This document shows, one piece after another, positions 6,795 through 14,616 of a DNA stretch of 22,341 bases. Both the position numbers and the translations under genes were made by a program. Location of the stretch: contig DBLC01000066.1 in NCBI GenBank assembly GCA_002297935.1, forward strand, positions 6,942 to 29,282, written 5' to 3'. Numbering within the stretch: the first letter of the stretch is position 1; each line of letters starts with the position of its first letter. The notes beneath the pieces are model-generated. The model did no database searches. It worked only from the letters and a program-made list of their open reading frames with translations, and was not told the origin of the DNA. The DNA comes from Dialister sp. UBA734. Lineage in GTDB: Bacteria; Bacillota; Negativicutes; Veillonellales; Dialisteraceae.

Positions 6795-8183
6795 ATGAAA
6801 CTCATTGAAAATAAGAAATTATGCCTCGCCTATCTTGGTATATTTGGTGTTATTTTTATCCTAAATTGCTTGACTCACCGTTCCATCGGCGATGATTATC
6901 TCTATTCTTTTATGTGGGAAGGCCACTCCATGTATGAACCTTTGTCAGAAAATGCGCGGCAAATCAGCAGCTTTTCCGACATTGCCGTTTCTACCTACTC
7001 CTATTTCATGACCTGGGGGGGACGTGTCGTGGCCCAAGCACTGGCCATGTTTTTCTTATGGATGCCACGGATGGTATTCAATGTAGCCGTCTCCTTGACT
7101 ACGGTCCTTCTGGTGCTTTGCATCCAATGGATCGCTCGGGGCGGGAAAGTCACCAGGAACCTCTCTGCCAAAGAAGCCGCTCTTATTTTCTTCTGCCTCT
7201 GGGCTTTCCATGCCAACTTCGTAGGCGTTTTCATCTGGACCGATGGGTCCTGCAATTATCTCTTCCCCATGGTGTTTCTACTGCTATTCTTGCTGCCCTA
7301 TATCCGGCACTATATGAGTGGGGGAGAGGAAATAGAAAAGAAATGGCTCACTTGGGCCATGTTTCCTTTGGGACTCTTGGCAGGAAATTCTAATGAAAAT
7401 ACCATCTGCTGGATTGGGCTTTTCGACTTCTTCTATATTTTGTGGGCCTATCGAAAAGGCAAAGGAAAACTTTGGATGCTGACCGGTTTTCTAGGACTTA
7501 CCCTTGGCTACGGTTTGCTCATGCTGGCACCGGGAAATTTCTTGCGTATTTCTGATAGCGGAGAATCAATAGAAAATTTCGGAGTGACTTCTGAAAAATT
7601 GGTGGTTATATGGTTTAGTGTTCTGCTGCAGTCTGTTCTCTGGTTTTATCTGGTAAAAGCTTTTTTGTTAAAGAATAAATGGAAAAATTTGAATTGTGGG
7701 AAAAAATATAGTTCGTTTATTTTGTTTTTGGCAATCAATAGTATATTGTTTGATTTGATTATGCTATTTGCTCCAGAATTTCCCAATCGAAGCCTATTTC
7801 CTGGCCTTATTTTTGCTATTCTTGCCACCTTTTCTATGGCATATGTGGCAAGAAAAGAAAATATCAATATTTTAAAAGAAAATCAGAACATCAATTATGC
7901 CTTGGCTGCTGTATATTTTTCCTTTACATTTTCTACAACCCTTTGGTGGTTTTCACAACAATATCAATATGAGGAAGAGGTACTTTGTCAAGCCGCTCAA
8001 TTAAGAGAACAAAACAAGGTAATGCTAATTGAGCAGGTGCCACCAAACGACTCTTTAAAGTGGTTGTATTTAACCGGGTTACATCAATATGGATATGGCT
8101 TGTCTGCAGATGAAAATAATTGGAGAAATGTAGCCTTTGCAAGATTTCATGATTTGAAAGGTGTACGGCTGGTAAAAAAATAA
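6795..8183 (+). CDS. multi-span membrane protein, DUF6056-like
   Basis: A 462-residue protein with about ten hydrophobic segments. After the first span comes SIGDDYLYSFMW (30-41), followed by TWGGRVVAQ (73-81), FIWTDGSCNYLFPM (about 148-161) and GNSNENT (about 198-204). I associate these with the DUF6056 family of uncharacterised membrane proteins. An acidic pair in the first external loop and this overall plan resemble GT-C type glycosyltransferases, so a role in surface glycan or pilin modification is possible, but that is speculation. The third quarter (7570-8180) is more AT-rich than the first half. The gene has its own promoter, starts at a GAGGAG-preceded ATG, and is transcribed away from the Rpn gene. 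A 76-bp palindrome begins 15 bases after its stop. Confidence 0.75.
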   Translation: MKLIENKKLCLAYLGIFGVIFILNCLTHRSIGDDYLYSFMWEGHSMYEPLSENARQISSFSDIAVSTYSYFMTWGGRVVAQALAMFFLWMPRMVFNVAVSLTTVLLVLCIQWIARGGKVTRNLSAKEAALIFFCLWAFHANFVGVFIWTDGSCNYLFPMVFLLLFLLPYIRHYMSGGEEIEKKWLTWAMFPLGLLAGNSNENTICWIGLFDFFYILWAYRKGKGKLWMLTGFLGLTLGYGLLMLAPGNFLRISDSGESIENFGVTSEKLVVIWFSVLLQSVLWFYLVKAFLLKNKWKNLNCGKKYSSFILFLAINSILFDLIMLFAPEFPNRSLFPGLIFAILATFSMAYVARKENINILKENQNINYALAAVYFSFTFSTTLWWFSQQYQYEEEVLCQAAQLREQNKVMLIEQVPPNDSLKWLYLTGLHQYGYGLSADENNWRNVAFARFHDLKGVRLVKK

Positions 8184-8198
8184 AGAAAAAATTTTTTT

Positions 8199-8274
8199 CA
8201 AATCGTGTAAAAATGGAAATTTTTCCGATTTTATTACCAGAAGGAAAAATTTGAAATACATTTCGCAAGATTTG
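8199..8274. repeat. AT-rich nested palindrome after the DUF6056-like gene
   Basis: The outer pair CAAATC (8199-8204) / GATTTG (8269-8274) encloses a perfect 10-bp inner pair AAATTTTTCC (8217-8226) / GGAAAAATTT (8243-8252). It may act as a terminator or mRNA-end structure, but there is no clean T-run. Confidence 0.55.
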
Positions 8275-8700
8275 TAATAACGATTTTTCTTTCAATAGTA
8301 CGTATTGGAAAGGAAAATACGGCTTCTCTCGCGAACCGAAACTTCTGAAACGACTTGGGATCTTCTTTAAATTTTATCCATGGAGAAGAAGAGCGCAGGA
8401 AGGGACAGAAGGGACGGTGGATATCCGAAGTCTTATTTTTACTTTCCCTCCTCCAAGTGGCCATAAGAGGAGCCAATGAGTACAAAAAAACAAATAGGTA
8501 CAGTAACCGCTTTTTACAAGCACTTGCTATACGAGACTCTCTTGGACGACAAACCGTAGCACGAAGTTTAGCCGCTTTGCGACATGAACCGTGAAATGTG
8601 CTGGTGCCTGATTCCCTGGTTTCTCCAGATAGAAGTCAAAAACAAAAGCGGAAGCTGTGCCTTTTTGTGGTGCTATAAAGGCAGTTAGAAGTGAGAAATG
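8275..8700. other. gene-free stretch with two short unassigned ORFs
   Basis: No recognisable gene. Two short plus-strand ORFs are present: 8476-8559 (27 codons, ATG 5 bases after AAGAGGAG, starting MSTKKQIGTVTAFYKHLL) and 8584-8688 (34 codons, four Cys and four Trp). Neither shows a family motif or homology that I recognise. A 79-codon ORF at 8355-8594 overlaps the first in another frame and lacks a ribosome site. The stretch could be a decayed gene or hold a small peptide. Confidence 0.3.
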
Positions 8701-8706
8701 GTGGTA

Positions 8707-8740
8707 GCGGCGCACAATATTTGGAAGCGCCGCATTTTTT
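8707..8740 (+). terminator. GCGGCGC-family terminator hairpin
   Basis: Stem GCGGCGC (8707-8713) / GCGCCGC (8727-8733), loop ACAATATTTGGAA, then ATTTTTT. It is preceded by degenerate heptamers (GCAGTTA, GAAGTGA, GAAATGG). It is the cleanest copy of the family seen at 961 and 4675. Confidence 0.75.
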
Positions 8741-8756
8741 ATTGTCTGATGATAAT

Positions 8757-8792
8757 CCAAGCAACCAACAACTAACAACCCACAACACTAAC
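8757..8792. repeat. heptamer array, single arm
   Basis: Words ACCAACA/ACTAACA/ACCCACA of the same type as the right arm of the hairpin at 4995-5028. No inverted partner arm is found nearby. Confidence 0.6.
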
Positions 8793-8799
8793 TATAAAA

Positions 8800-8867
8800 A
8801 TATTCTAAGAGAATATGGAAAAATAGGGGGCGGATATATGGAATTGGAAAAAAGGGTATGGTAAAAT
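8800..8867 (+). promoter_or_regulatory. candidate control region of the Tad operon
   Basis: A perfect 7-bp inverted repeat ATATTCT-AAG-AGAATAT (8800-8816) could be an operator. An extended -10 (TGGTAAAAT, 8859-8867) lies downstream, with no good -35. This is the best promoter candidate that I can find ahead of cpaB, but it is weak. Confidence 0.35.
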
Positions 8868-8945
8868 AGGAACAAATATAAAGAATCGAAATTCATAGAT
8901 AACTATAGAACGGAAATCGACAAGAATTTGATTGTTGTTCTAAAA

Positions 8946-8981
8946 AAACAGGTAACGATTCCTACTTGTTTAGTTATCTGT
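8946..8981 (+). promoter_or_regulatory. cpaB leader with two mutually exclusive hairpins
   Basis: AAACAGGTA (8946-8954) can pair with TACTTGTTT (8963-8971). The overlapping ACAGGTAAC (8948-8956) can instead pair with GTTATCTGT (8973-8981). Each pairing uses 9 bp with one G-U. The element ends about 40 bases before the cpaB start. It matches no riboswitch class that I recognise. Confidence 0.3.
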
Positions 8982-9022
8982 GATACAAATGGTAGCCCAA
9001 GATCACAAGAGAGGGGATTTCA

Positions 9023-10006
9023 TTGAAACTACTTCAAAAAATAGCAGCAGCCGCAGAGAAAATGTCTCCGCGGAAAATTTTACTGCTCTGTACCTTGCTG
9101 GCAGTGATTGTATTTATTGTGATTTACAGCGTGCTTTCGTCTCTCCTGGGGGGAAAGGAAGAGAAGAAAGAAGAAACGGCGGTGAACGACTTGGTGCCGG
9201 TCATTGAGGCGTCGGTGGATATCCAGCCTCGTACCATTATCACCGATGATATGATTAAAGCCTCGGCGGTACCGCAGAACTTGGTACCCCAGGGGGCACT
9301 GACTGATAAGTCGGCAGTAGTCGGAAAGCCTGCTTCAGTGGCTATTTTTGCTGGCGACATGATCACCACAAGAAAGGTCAATCCGTCCAGCGTTACTGGG
9401 TTCAATGGGCTTATTCCGAAAGGCATGCGAGCTATTTCCTTTGCTGTCAATGATGTGACCGGTGTGGCTGGTTTTGCTAAGCCGGGTGATAAGGTGGATA
9501 TTCTTCTCATCAGTGATAAAGATGGAGAAAACCGTATTGCTTCTCGTACCATTCTGAAAGATGTGCTGATTTTGGCAGTGAATAAGACTAGCATGGCTCC
9601 ACAGCCAGCTCGTCAAGTAAAGAAAGATGAAAATGGAAAAAATATAGCGGATACTACGCCGAGACCGTCCAGTGATGCCTCTTCGGGAGGTACACCAGCG
9701 GTGGTGACCGTGGCTTTGACGCCCTATGAAGCAGCAAAGTTGGCAGCATCCCAGCAAGTGGGACAGCTGCAGCTTCTGCTCCGCCCATACGAAGCAGCCA
9801 TGGCGGAATCGGATTCTGTTTCCTACTATGTGATTCCTATGCCAAAAGCACAGGCACAAGCTCCCTCTGCACCGGCCTATACACCGGCTCCGCAGCCTAG
9901 TGCACCAAGTGCGCCAGCACCGGCCGTATCCATTTCGTCCGGCAATTCCGGCGGTGTATCGGGCGTAGAAGTGATTCGTGGTACCAATGTAAGCAGGGGG
10001 TATTGA
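9023..10006 (+). CDS. cpaB: Flp pilus assembly protein CpaB (SAF domain)
   Basis: A 327-residue periplasmic protein of the CpaB/RcpC family, thought to associate with the pilus secretin and peptidoglycan. A basic N-terminus is followed by one membrane anchor (about 18-42). A SAF domain then spans about 65-120 (VDIQPRTIITDDMIKAS ... GDMITTRKVNP), with the RcpC/CpaB motif GLIPKGMRAISFAV just after. The last 50 residues are a Pro/Ala/Ser-rich low-complexity tail. The start is TTG 9023, not ATG: GAGAGGGGA ends 5 bases upstream and no better start is in frame. It is the first gene of the main Tad cluster, and its stop lies two bases before the secretin start, indicating one operon. Confidence 0.92.
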   Translation: MKLLQKIAAAAEKMSPRKILLLCTLLAVIVFIVIYSVLSSLLGGKEEKKEETAVNDLVPVIEASVDIQPRTIITDDMIKASAVPQNLVPQGALTDKSAVVGKPASVAIFAGDMITTRKVNPSSVTGFNGLIPKGMRAISFAVNDVTGVAGFAKPGDKVDILLISDKDGENRIASRTILKDVLILAVNKTSMAPQPARQVKKDENGKNIADTTPRPSSDASSGGTPAVVTVALTPYEAAKLAASQQVGQLQLLLRPYEAAMAESDSVSYYVIPMPKAQAQAPSAPAYTPAPQPSAPSAPAPAVSISSGNSGGVSGVEVIRGTNVSRGY

Positions 10007-10008
10007 TA

Positions 10009-11790
10009 ATGAATAAAATAATGAAACGATTGGGCCTCCTGGTGACCGCTTGCATGCTGGGCACAGGCGTGGCCGCCGCAGCCACACCGCTCAGTGTGAA
10101 TCTTAATGAATCGAAATATATAGAATCACCAAACATCACCCGTCTGGCAGTGGGAAATCCGGAAATTGCCGATGTGCAGCTCTTGTCCCACAATGACTAT
10201 CTCTTGGTGGGTAAGAAAGCCGGCTCTACGTCTCTCATTGTGTGGTCCAATGGAGAGCGGAAGGAATATAGCGTCTACGTTTCCAGTGAAGATCAGGGGA
10301 CAGCCCAGGCCATCCAGCAAGCCATCGGATATCCGGGTGTCAAAGTGCAGATGATAAAAGATAAAATTCTTCTTCGTGGCAAGGTAAAGAACCAATATGA
10401 ACATGATATGGCTGTTCGTATGGCACAGTTGTACTTGGGGGAAGGAAATAGCAGTTCCTCCTCTTCTTCTAGCGGGGATGTAGGAAATAGCGGCCTTTCT
10501 ACTAACTTATATGCCCATAGCGATAGCGTTTTGGATATGCTCGAAATGGAGCATCCTAGCCAGATCCGCTTGGAAGCGCTGATTATTGAAATCAATTCGG
10601 AAGATACAAAGAATTTGGGAATCCAGTACTGGTCGCAGAATCCAAGTGATGACAGTGGCAGCGGTAGCAGTACTGGAAGTGGTGTCAATATTGGCACTGC
10701 AGGTCTTTTCTATGGCGGGGAAGATTTTGCTAATTCCAGAAACGGCGGTGGCTGGATTGGTAGTCATATCAGCAAAGTCAATGCCACTTTACAGGCTTTA
10801 ATCAATACAGGAAAGGCACGGATTCTCTCCCGTCCATCCATTACCACCATGAGTGGTCAGCAAGCCTCTATCCTGATTGGTGGTCGTATTCCAGTACCGA
10901 TTTCTGATGGAAATAACAATATTTCCGTAGATTGGCGAGAATATGGTGTGAATCTTCAAATTCAACCCACCGTTGACAATGAAGATCGTATCACATCCAA
11001 TGTGCATGCAGAAATTTCTACGTTGGATAATGGGCATGCTGTGAAGATTGGCTCTTATAGCATTCCAGCATTGGCATCCAGAGAAGCCAATGCCATCGTC
11101 AATGTACATTCTGGTATGACCATGGCCATTGGAGGTCTCTTAAATTCTGAAGATTCCAAATCGGTATCGAAATTCCCACTTCTGGGGGATTTGCCAATCA
11201 TCGGACAGTTCTTCCGTCATACATCGACCACCCGAGACAAGAGAGAACTGATGATTCTCATTACACCAACCTTGGTGACCGATGATACCCCGACACCGAT
11301 GACCCAGAAGCTCAAGAAGAGCTACGAACTGGCACAGCGGCAAGCGAGAAATAGAGAAGAAGTCAATGCTTCCTATACGCCACAAGGTACCGCTTCTGAA
11401 GAAGTGGATCTGTGGGGCGAAAAGCCAGATGAGAAAGATACCATCATCCTGGAAGAAAAAGCACCGAAAAAAGTACCATCCTATTTATTAAAAATCAAAG
11501 GAGATAATGGAGAAGATATTCTGGTGCCTATGACCCAGGAAGATTATGAAAATCGGAAAGACGAACTCCAGCTAGCCGATACAGATAACAAGAAAGACAA
11601 AGACGAAAAGAAAGATACGGTACGTAAAAAAGAAAAATCTGTCAAGAAAGATTCTAAAGATCCTACGCAAAAAGACATTGCTGTGCAAATCAAAAAGAAA
11701 CTGACCCAAGCCTCCGCTACTGATGCAGAAGCCCAGAGAGCACGGATTAAAGCAGCTATGGACCGATATTCGGGCGGTGCAAGGTTCTAA
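10009..11790 (+). CDS. cpaC: Tad/Flp pilus secretin (CpaC/RcpA)
   Basis: A 593-residue outer-membrane secretin that forms the channel for the pilus. A Sec signal peptide spans residues 1 to about 25 (cleavage probably after VAAAA). An N-terminal domain (about 28-95) with LAVGNPEIADVQLLSHNDYLL is typical of CpaC. A BON-like segment and a Ser-rich linker near 147-155 follow, then the secretin core from about 245 to 425, including GLLNSEDSKSVSKFPLLGDLPIIG and the RELMILITPTLV end. About 165 residues follow the core, ending in a Lys/Asp/Glu-rich tract (about 520-560); most secretins end soon after the core. ATG 10009 has AGGGGG 8 bases upstream. A secretin implies an outer membrane. Confidence 0.95.
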   Translation: MNKIMKRLGLLVTACMLGTGVAAAATPLSVNLNESKYIESPNITRLAVGNPEIADVQLLSHNDYLLVGKKAGSTSLIVWSNGERKEYSVYVSSEDQGTAQAIQQAIGYPGVKVQMIKDKILLRGKVKNQYEHDMAVRMAQLYLGEGNSSSSSSSSGDVGNSGLSTNLYAHSDSVLDMLEMEHPSQIRLEALIIEINSEDTKNLGIQYWSQNPSDDSGSGSSTGSGVNIGTAGLFYGGEDFANSRNGGGWIGSHISKVNATLQALINTGKARILSRPSITTMSGQQASILIGGRIPVPISDGNNNISVDWREYGVNLQIQPTVDNEDRITSNVHAEISTLDNGHAVKIGSYSIPALASREANAIVNVHSGMTMAIGGLLNSEDSKSVSKFPLLGDLPIIGQFFRHTSTTRDKRELMILITPTLVTDDTPTPMTQKLKKSYELAQRQARNREEVNASYTPQGTASEEVDLWGEKPDEKDTIILEEKAPKKVPSYLLKIKGDNGEDILVPMTQEDYENRKDELQLADTDNKKDKDEKKDTVRKKEKSVKKDSKDPTQKDIAVQIKKKLTQASATDAEAQRARIKAAMDRYSGGARF

Positions 11791-11796
11791 AAAAGG

Positions 11797-11834
11797 TTTC
11801 TCAGGTTACTCAAGATTCTCAGGTTACTCAGGTT
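11797..11834. repeat. left inverted array of the first S23 locus
   Basis: Four words of period nine (TCAGGTTAC, TCAAGATTC, TCAGGTTAC, TCAGGTTTT) start 7 bases after the cpaC stop. The 38-nt arm matches the reverse complement of 12296-12333 at 33 of 38 positions by eye. Confidence 0.85.
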
Positions 11835-11889
11835 TTGCGATGACTACGCTATTGAATGATAGTGTGCATCGGAAATGAGAGGGATTGAT

Positions 11890-12333
11890 GTGGGAAGTTA
11901 CAAAGAATTACTGGTATGGAAAGAAGCCCGTGCTTTAAAAGATATGGTTTATGAAATGGTTCGATTCTTTCCCAGAGAAGAAATATATTGTCTTTCGTCT
12001 CAAATTCGTCGTGCAGCGGTTTCTGTAGGTTCTAATATAGCAGAAGGTGCTGGGCGTGGGAGTCAAAAGGATTTTGTACATTTTCTCTATATAGCTCGTG
12101 GATCTGCTTATGAAGTGGAGACTCAGGCCATATATGCCGATGATTTACATTATTTAACCGTTGTACAGTCTAAAGAATTACATCACCAGATTGCTAAGGT
12201 AATCTATTTGCTGAATAAACTTATTAATGCTATGGAAAACACTACATCCTATCGTACAAGAGAAGATGTGATACTTTACGGTTATGGCACCAATCAACCT
12301 GAGAAACTTGAGAATCCTGAGCAACCTGAGTAA
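11890..12333 (+). CDS. four-helix-bundle protein (S23/IVP family), copy 1
   Basis: A 147-residue small helical protein of the family first known from 23S rRNA intervening sequences; relatives include Avd of diversity-generating retroelements. The hallmark SNIAEGAGRGSQKDFVHFLY and ARGSAYEVETQ segments are present, as is YKELLVWKEA at the N-terminus. GTG 11890 is preferred: GAGAGGG lies 6 bases upstream and the result (GSYKELLVWKEA) aligns with copy 2 (STYKSLGVWKES). ATG 11875 lacks a ribosome site. The ORF lies between inverted nine-base-word arrays. The right array encodes the last 12 residues (QPEKLENPEQPE) and the stop. It is not in an rRNA gene; it sits between cpaC and cpaE. Fold is well supported, function unknown. 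Confidence 0.85.
   Translation: MGSYKELLVWKEARALKDMVYEMVRFFPREEIYCLSSQIRRAAVSVGSNIAEGAGRGSQKDFVHFLYIARGSAYEVETQAIYADDLHYLTVVQSKELHHQIAKVIYLLNKLINAMENTTSYRTREDVILYGYGTNQPEKLENPEQPE
12296..12333. repeat. right inverted array of the first S23 locus
   Basis: Inverted copy of 11797-11834. It ends exactly with the TAA stop of the S23 ORF, so the array is translated as the protein tail. Confidence 0.85.
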
Positions 12334-12386
12334 CTTTGGCAACTTGTTATTGAGTCATCTATCATCAAGGAGGTGTATACATACTC

Positions 12387-13193
12387 ATGATCGGTCAAAA
12401 AGGAACGATTATTTCCGTCTTTAGTACTGCCTATGCGGTAGGGAAGACGTTGATTGCTATCAATTTGGCGGCAGAGTTGGCTCGAAGTGGGGAGCGGGTC
12501 TGCTTGGTAGATTTGGATCTTCAGTTTGGCGATGTATGTTATTATTTGAAACTCCATCCGAAGACCACCATTGCCGATGCAGAGAAATCCATGCGGAATC
12601 ATCCTTACGACACGGTGGCCGCTGAATTTCTGACCCCCTTTCGGGCGGAAGGGGTCGGCTTTGATGTGATGGCGAACCCGAAACTCTTGGAAGAAGCCTA
12701 CAATTTGGATGTAAATCTCATCCATGATATCGTACTGCAGCTCCAACTGGAATACGACTACGTCATTATCGATACCACATCCACCTTCAGTTCTCTCAAT
12801 TTGTCTGTCATGGATATGTCTACCTTGATTGATTTCGTGGGCATTGTAGATTTCATTCCTACCATCAAGAACATGAAATCCGGGGCAGATACACTAAAAG
12901 AACTGGGCTATGAAAATAATAAGATTCGCTATGTGCTGAATCGTTCCAATGCAAAAACGAAAATCGATGTGAAAGACGTAGAAGCCATTTTGGGCAGAAC
13001 CTTCAATTACGTCATTTCCAATGATTTCATGACTGCTAGAAAATCCATTGTCTCCGGGATTCCGTTGGTGCTGGCATCCAAAGATACCCAGGTAGCCAAA
13101 GACATTCGCGGTATGGTAGGAACCGATGAAGCAGAAAGTCCGAGAAAAACAGAAAGCAACGAAAAAGGCTGGCTCAGTAGACTGTTTTCGTAG
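12387..13193 (+). CDS. CpaE/TadZ-like ATPase without receiver domain
   Basis: A 268-residue MinD/ParA-fold protein, probably a pilus localisation factor at the cytoplasmic membrane. The P-loop reads FSTAYAVGKTLIA (12-24): the GKT is kept, but the signature Lys of the deviant Walker A (KGGxGKT) is replaced by Ala15, and the second Gly is Ala17. The next motif DLDLQFGD (42-49) is typical of CpaE, and YVIIDT marks Walker B. Atypical Walker A sequences are known in the TadZ group. There is no N-terminal receiver domain, unlike the neighbour at 13513. AAGGAGGTG lies 10 bases before the ATG. Expected role: dimerisation or polar placement of the Tad machine, possibly with altered ATP hydrolysis. Confidence 0.85.
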   Translation: MIGQKGTIISVFSTAYAVGKTLIAINLAAELARSGERVCLVDLDLQFGDVCYYLKLHPKTTIADAEKSMRNHPYDTVAAEFLTPFRAEGVGFDVMANPKLLEEAYNLDVNLIHDIVLQLQLEYDYVIIDTTSTFSSLNLSVMDMSTLIDFVGIVDFIPTIKNMKSGADTLKELGYENNKIRYVLNRSNAKTKIDVKDVEAILGRTFNYVISNDFMTARKSIVSGIPLVLASKDTQVAKDIRGMVGTDEAESPRKTESNEKGWLSRLFS

Positions 13194-13257
13194 GGCTATA
13201 CATGTTGTTATGGTGATTGACTTGTGTATGAGATTGGGGTTAGAAAATAAAATGAAG

Positions 13258-13446
13258 CCCCTTCCTTAGGAAGGGGCAGGCTCGCTTGCGAGCCGGGGAT
13301 AGGCCGATGAAGAAGAGTTGTGAGACAAGCCGCTGTTGCAGGACGCCTTACCCAGTTGTGGTATAAGGGCGTAGACAACGCTAGTGCGGGCTATCCCCTG
13401 GGACGTTTCGCTACGCTCACGTCCTGTCCCCTTCCTAAGGAAGGGG
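13258..13446. repeat. nested palindrome of about 190 bp between the two cpaE-like genes
   Basis: CCCCTTCC-TTA-GGAAGGGG at 13258 and CCCCTTCC-TAA-GGAAGGGG ending at 13446 are each self-complementary and also complementary to one another. Inside are hairpins GGCTCGC/GCGAGCC and GACGT/ACGTC, the long-range pair GGGGATAG/CTATCCCC, and the central pair ACGCCTTA/TAAGGGCGT. No ORF is supported in 13194-13512. Confidence 0.75.
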
Positions 13447-13459
13447 ATATAAAGTATTT

Positions 13460-13493
13460 CCTAATCCCTAGCTACTAATCCCTAATCCCTAAA
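13460..13493. repeat. heptamer array CCTAATC type
   Basis: Words CTAATCC/CTAGCTA/CTAATCC/CTAATCC/CTAA with period 7, just ahead of the ribosome site of the second cpaE-like gene. The same word is in the arms of the giant palindrome at 21831-22325. Confidence 0.7.
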
Positions 13494-13512
13494 AATAGAG
13501 GAGGTGATTCCA

Positions 13513-14616
13513 TTGGCATATAGAACTGTCCTGATTGAAGAAAATGCACTGATGCAAGAACGACTGTCCGGCATCATCCGCAATACCCCCGGCTTTGAAG
13601 TGAGCGCTCGCTATACTTCGGCTGGAGAAGCCATGGGGCAGATGCAAGCCTTCAATCCGAACTTGATTCTTTTGGATATTGATCAGGAAGCCAATGTGAA
13701 TTTATTAAAAGGCTTGAAACGCAATGTACCGGAGTCCATGATTATCTGTATTTCCAAAAATTGGAATGCGGACGAACAGGCAAGGCTGCTTCGTGACGGC
13801 GCGGCCGGGTACATGATTAAGCCTTTCACCGGAGAAGAATTACAGGCGGCGGTGAAAAATGCCAACCGCGCCTACGGTAGTGCGCCAGCCAAAGTCATTT
13901 CCTTTTTCAGTGCTAAGGGAAAAAGTGGGAAAACCACACTGATTGCGAACCTGGCCGCTGCTTTGGCACGACAGACAAGGAAATCGGTGGCCATCATCGA
14001 TGCGGATCTTCAATTTGGCGATATGGCAGTATTTTTCAACTTGACTCCCCAGAGTACCATCGTAGAAGCCGTGCGAGACATCAAATTCCTCTCGCCGGTG
14101 ACCCTGAAAACCTACTTTGCTGAAGTGGGAGAGAACTTGCAAGTTCTTTGCGGTACTAGCAAGCCGGATATGGCTGAAAGCGTGACCGTCGAAGGCTTGG
14201 AAGGACTCATCAATATGGCAAGAAACCTTTTCAGCTATATTCTGGTGGATATCCCGTCCGGCTTCAGTGATATTTCCGCCACGGCCTGTGAATTGTCCAA
14301 TCAGACCTACCTGACCGCCATGGTAAACGGTGGCTACGAAACCACCCATACCAAGCGGGCGTTGGAAATATTCAAAGCCTGGGATGACTATGAGAAACGA
14401 GTCTTCCCCCTCTTTACTCGTGTAGAACCGTGCAACGAAGAATCGAGAGAAACGTTATCCAAGGCTATTGATTATCCAGTTGCTGCGATCATTCCGAACG
14501 AATACATCCTAGTCTCCGAAGCCGCTAACAACGGTCGTCTCATCATAGAGGAACATCCCGATAGTCCTTTTTCCCTGGCAGTCAATGAATTGGCTATGGA
14601 CATAGCGGGGAAATAA
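13513..14616 (+). CDS. cpaE: CpaE/TadZ-like ATPase with receiver domain
   Basis: A 367-residue protein. The N-terminal response-regulator-like domain (about 3-118) keeps the acidic pair (E9, E10), the phosphoacceptor position D55 in LILLDID, S81 and K103 in MIKPF, so it could still be phosphorylated. A MinD/ParA ATPase domain follows with deviant Walker A KGKSGKT (135-141) and DADLQFGD (163-170). It is expected to localise the Tad apparatus. The start is TTG 13513, with AGAGGAGGTGATT 6 bases upstream; the in-frame GTG at 13504 lies inside that ribosome site and is rejected. The end of the gene runs into a repeat: its TAA (14614) is the first TAA of the ATAAAAGAGGGG module. It has an intact signature Lys, unlike the paralogue upstream. 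Confidence 0.92.
   Translation: MAYRTVLIEENALMQERLSGIIRNTPGFEVSARYTSAGEAMGQMQAFNPNLILLDIDQEANVNLLKGLKRNVPESMIICISKNWNADEQARLLRDGAAGYMIKPFTGEELQAAVKNANRAYGSAPAKVISFFSAKGKSGKTTLIANLAAALARQTRKSVAIIDADLQFGDMAVFFNLTPQSTIVEAVRDIKFLSPVTLKTYFAEVGENLQVLCGTSKPDMAESVTVEGLEGLINMARNLFSYILVDIPSGFSDISATACELSNQTYLTAMVNGGYETTHTKRALEIFKAWDDYEKRVFPLFTRVEPCNEESRETLSKAIDYPVAAIIPNEYILVSEAANNGRLIIEEHPDSPFSLAVNELAMDIAGK

Noticed and set aside
8355..8594. 79-codon ORF between the DUF6056-like gene and the Tad operon
   Set aside because: No ribosome site, no motif, and it overlaps the better-placed short ORF at 8476 in another frame.
8868..9022. Cyclic-di-GMP riboswitch in the cpaB leader
   Set aside because: The conserved GEMM-type sequence blocks are absent; only simple alternative hairpins are seen.
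9335..10087. 250-codon minus-strand ORF
   Set aside because: Antisense shadow of cpaB; unusual Arg/His/Trp composition and no ribosome site.
11875..12333. S23 gene as an rRNA intervening sequence
   Set aside because: No 23S rRNA sequence flanks it; both sides are pilus genes.
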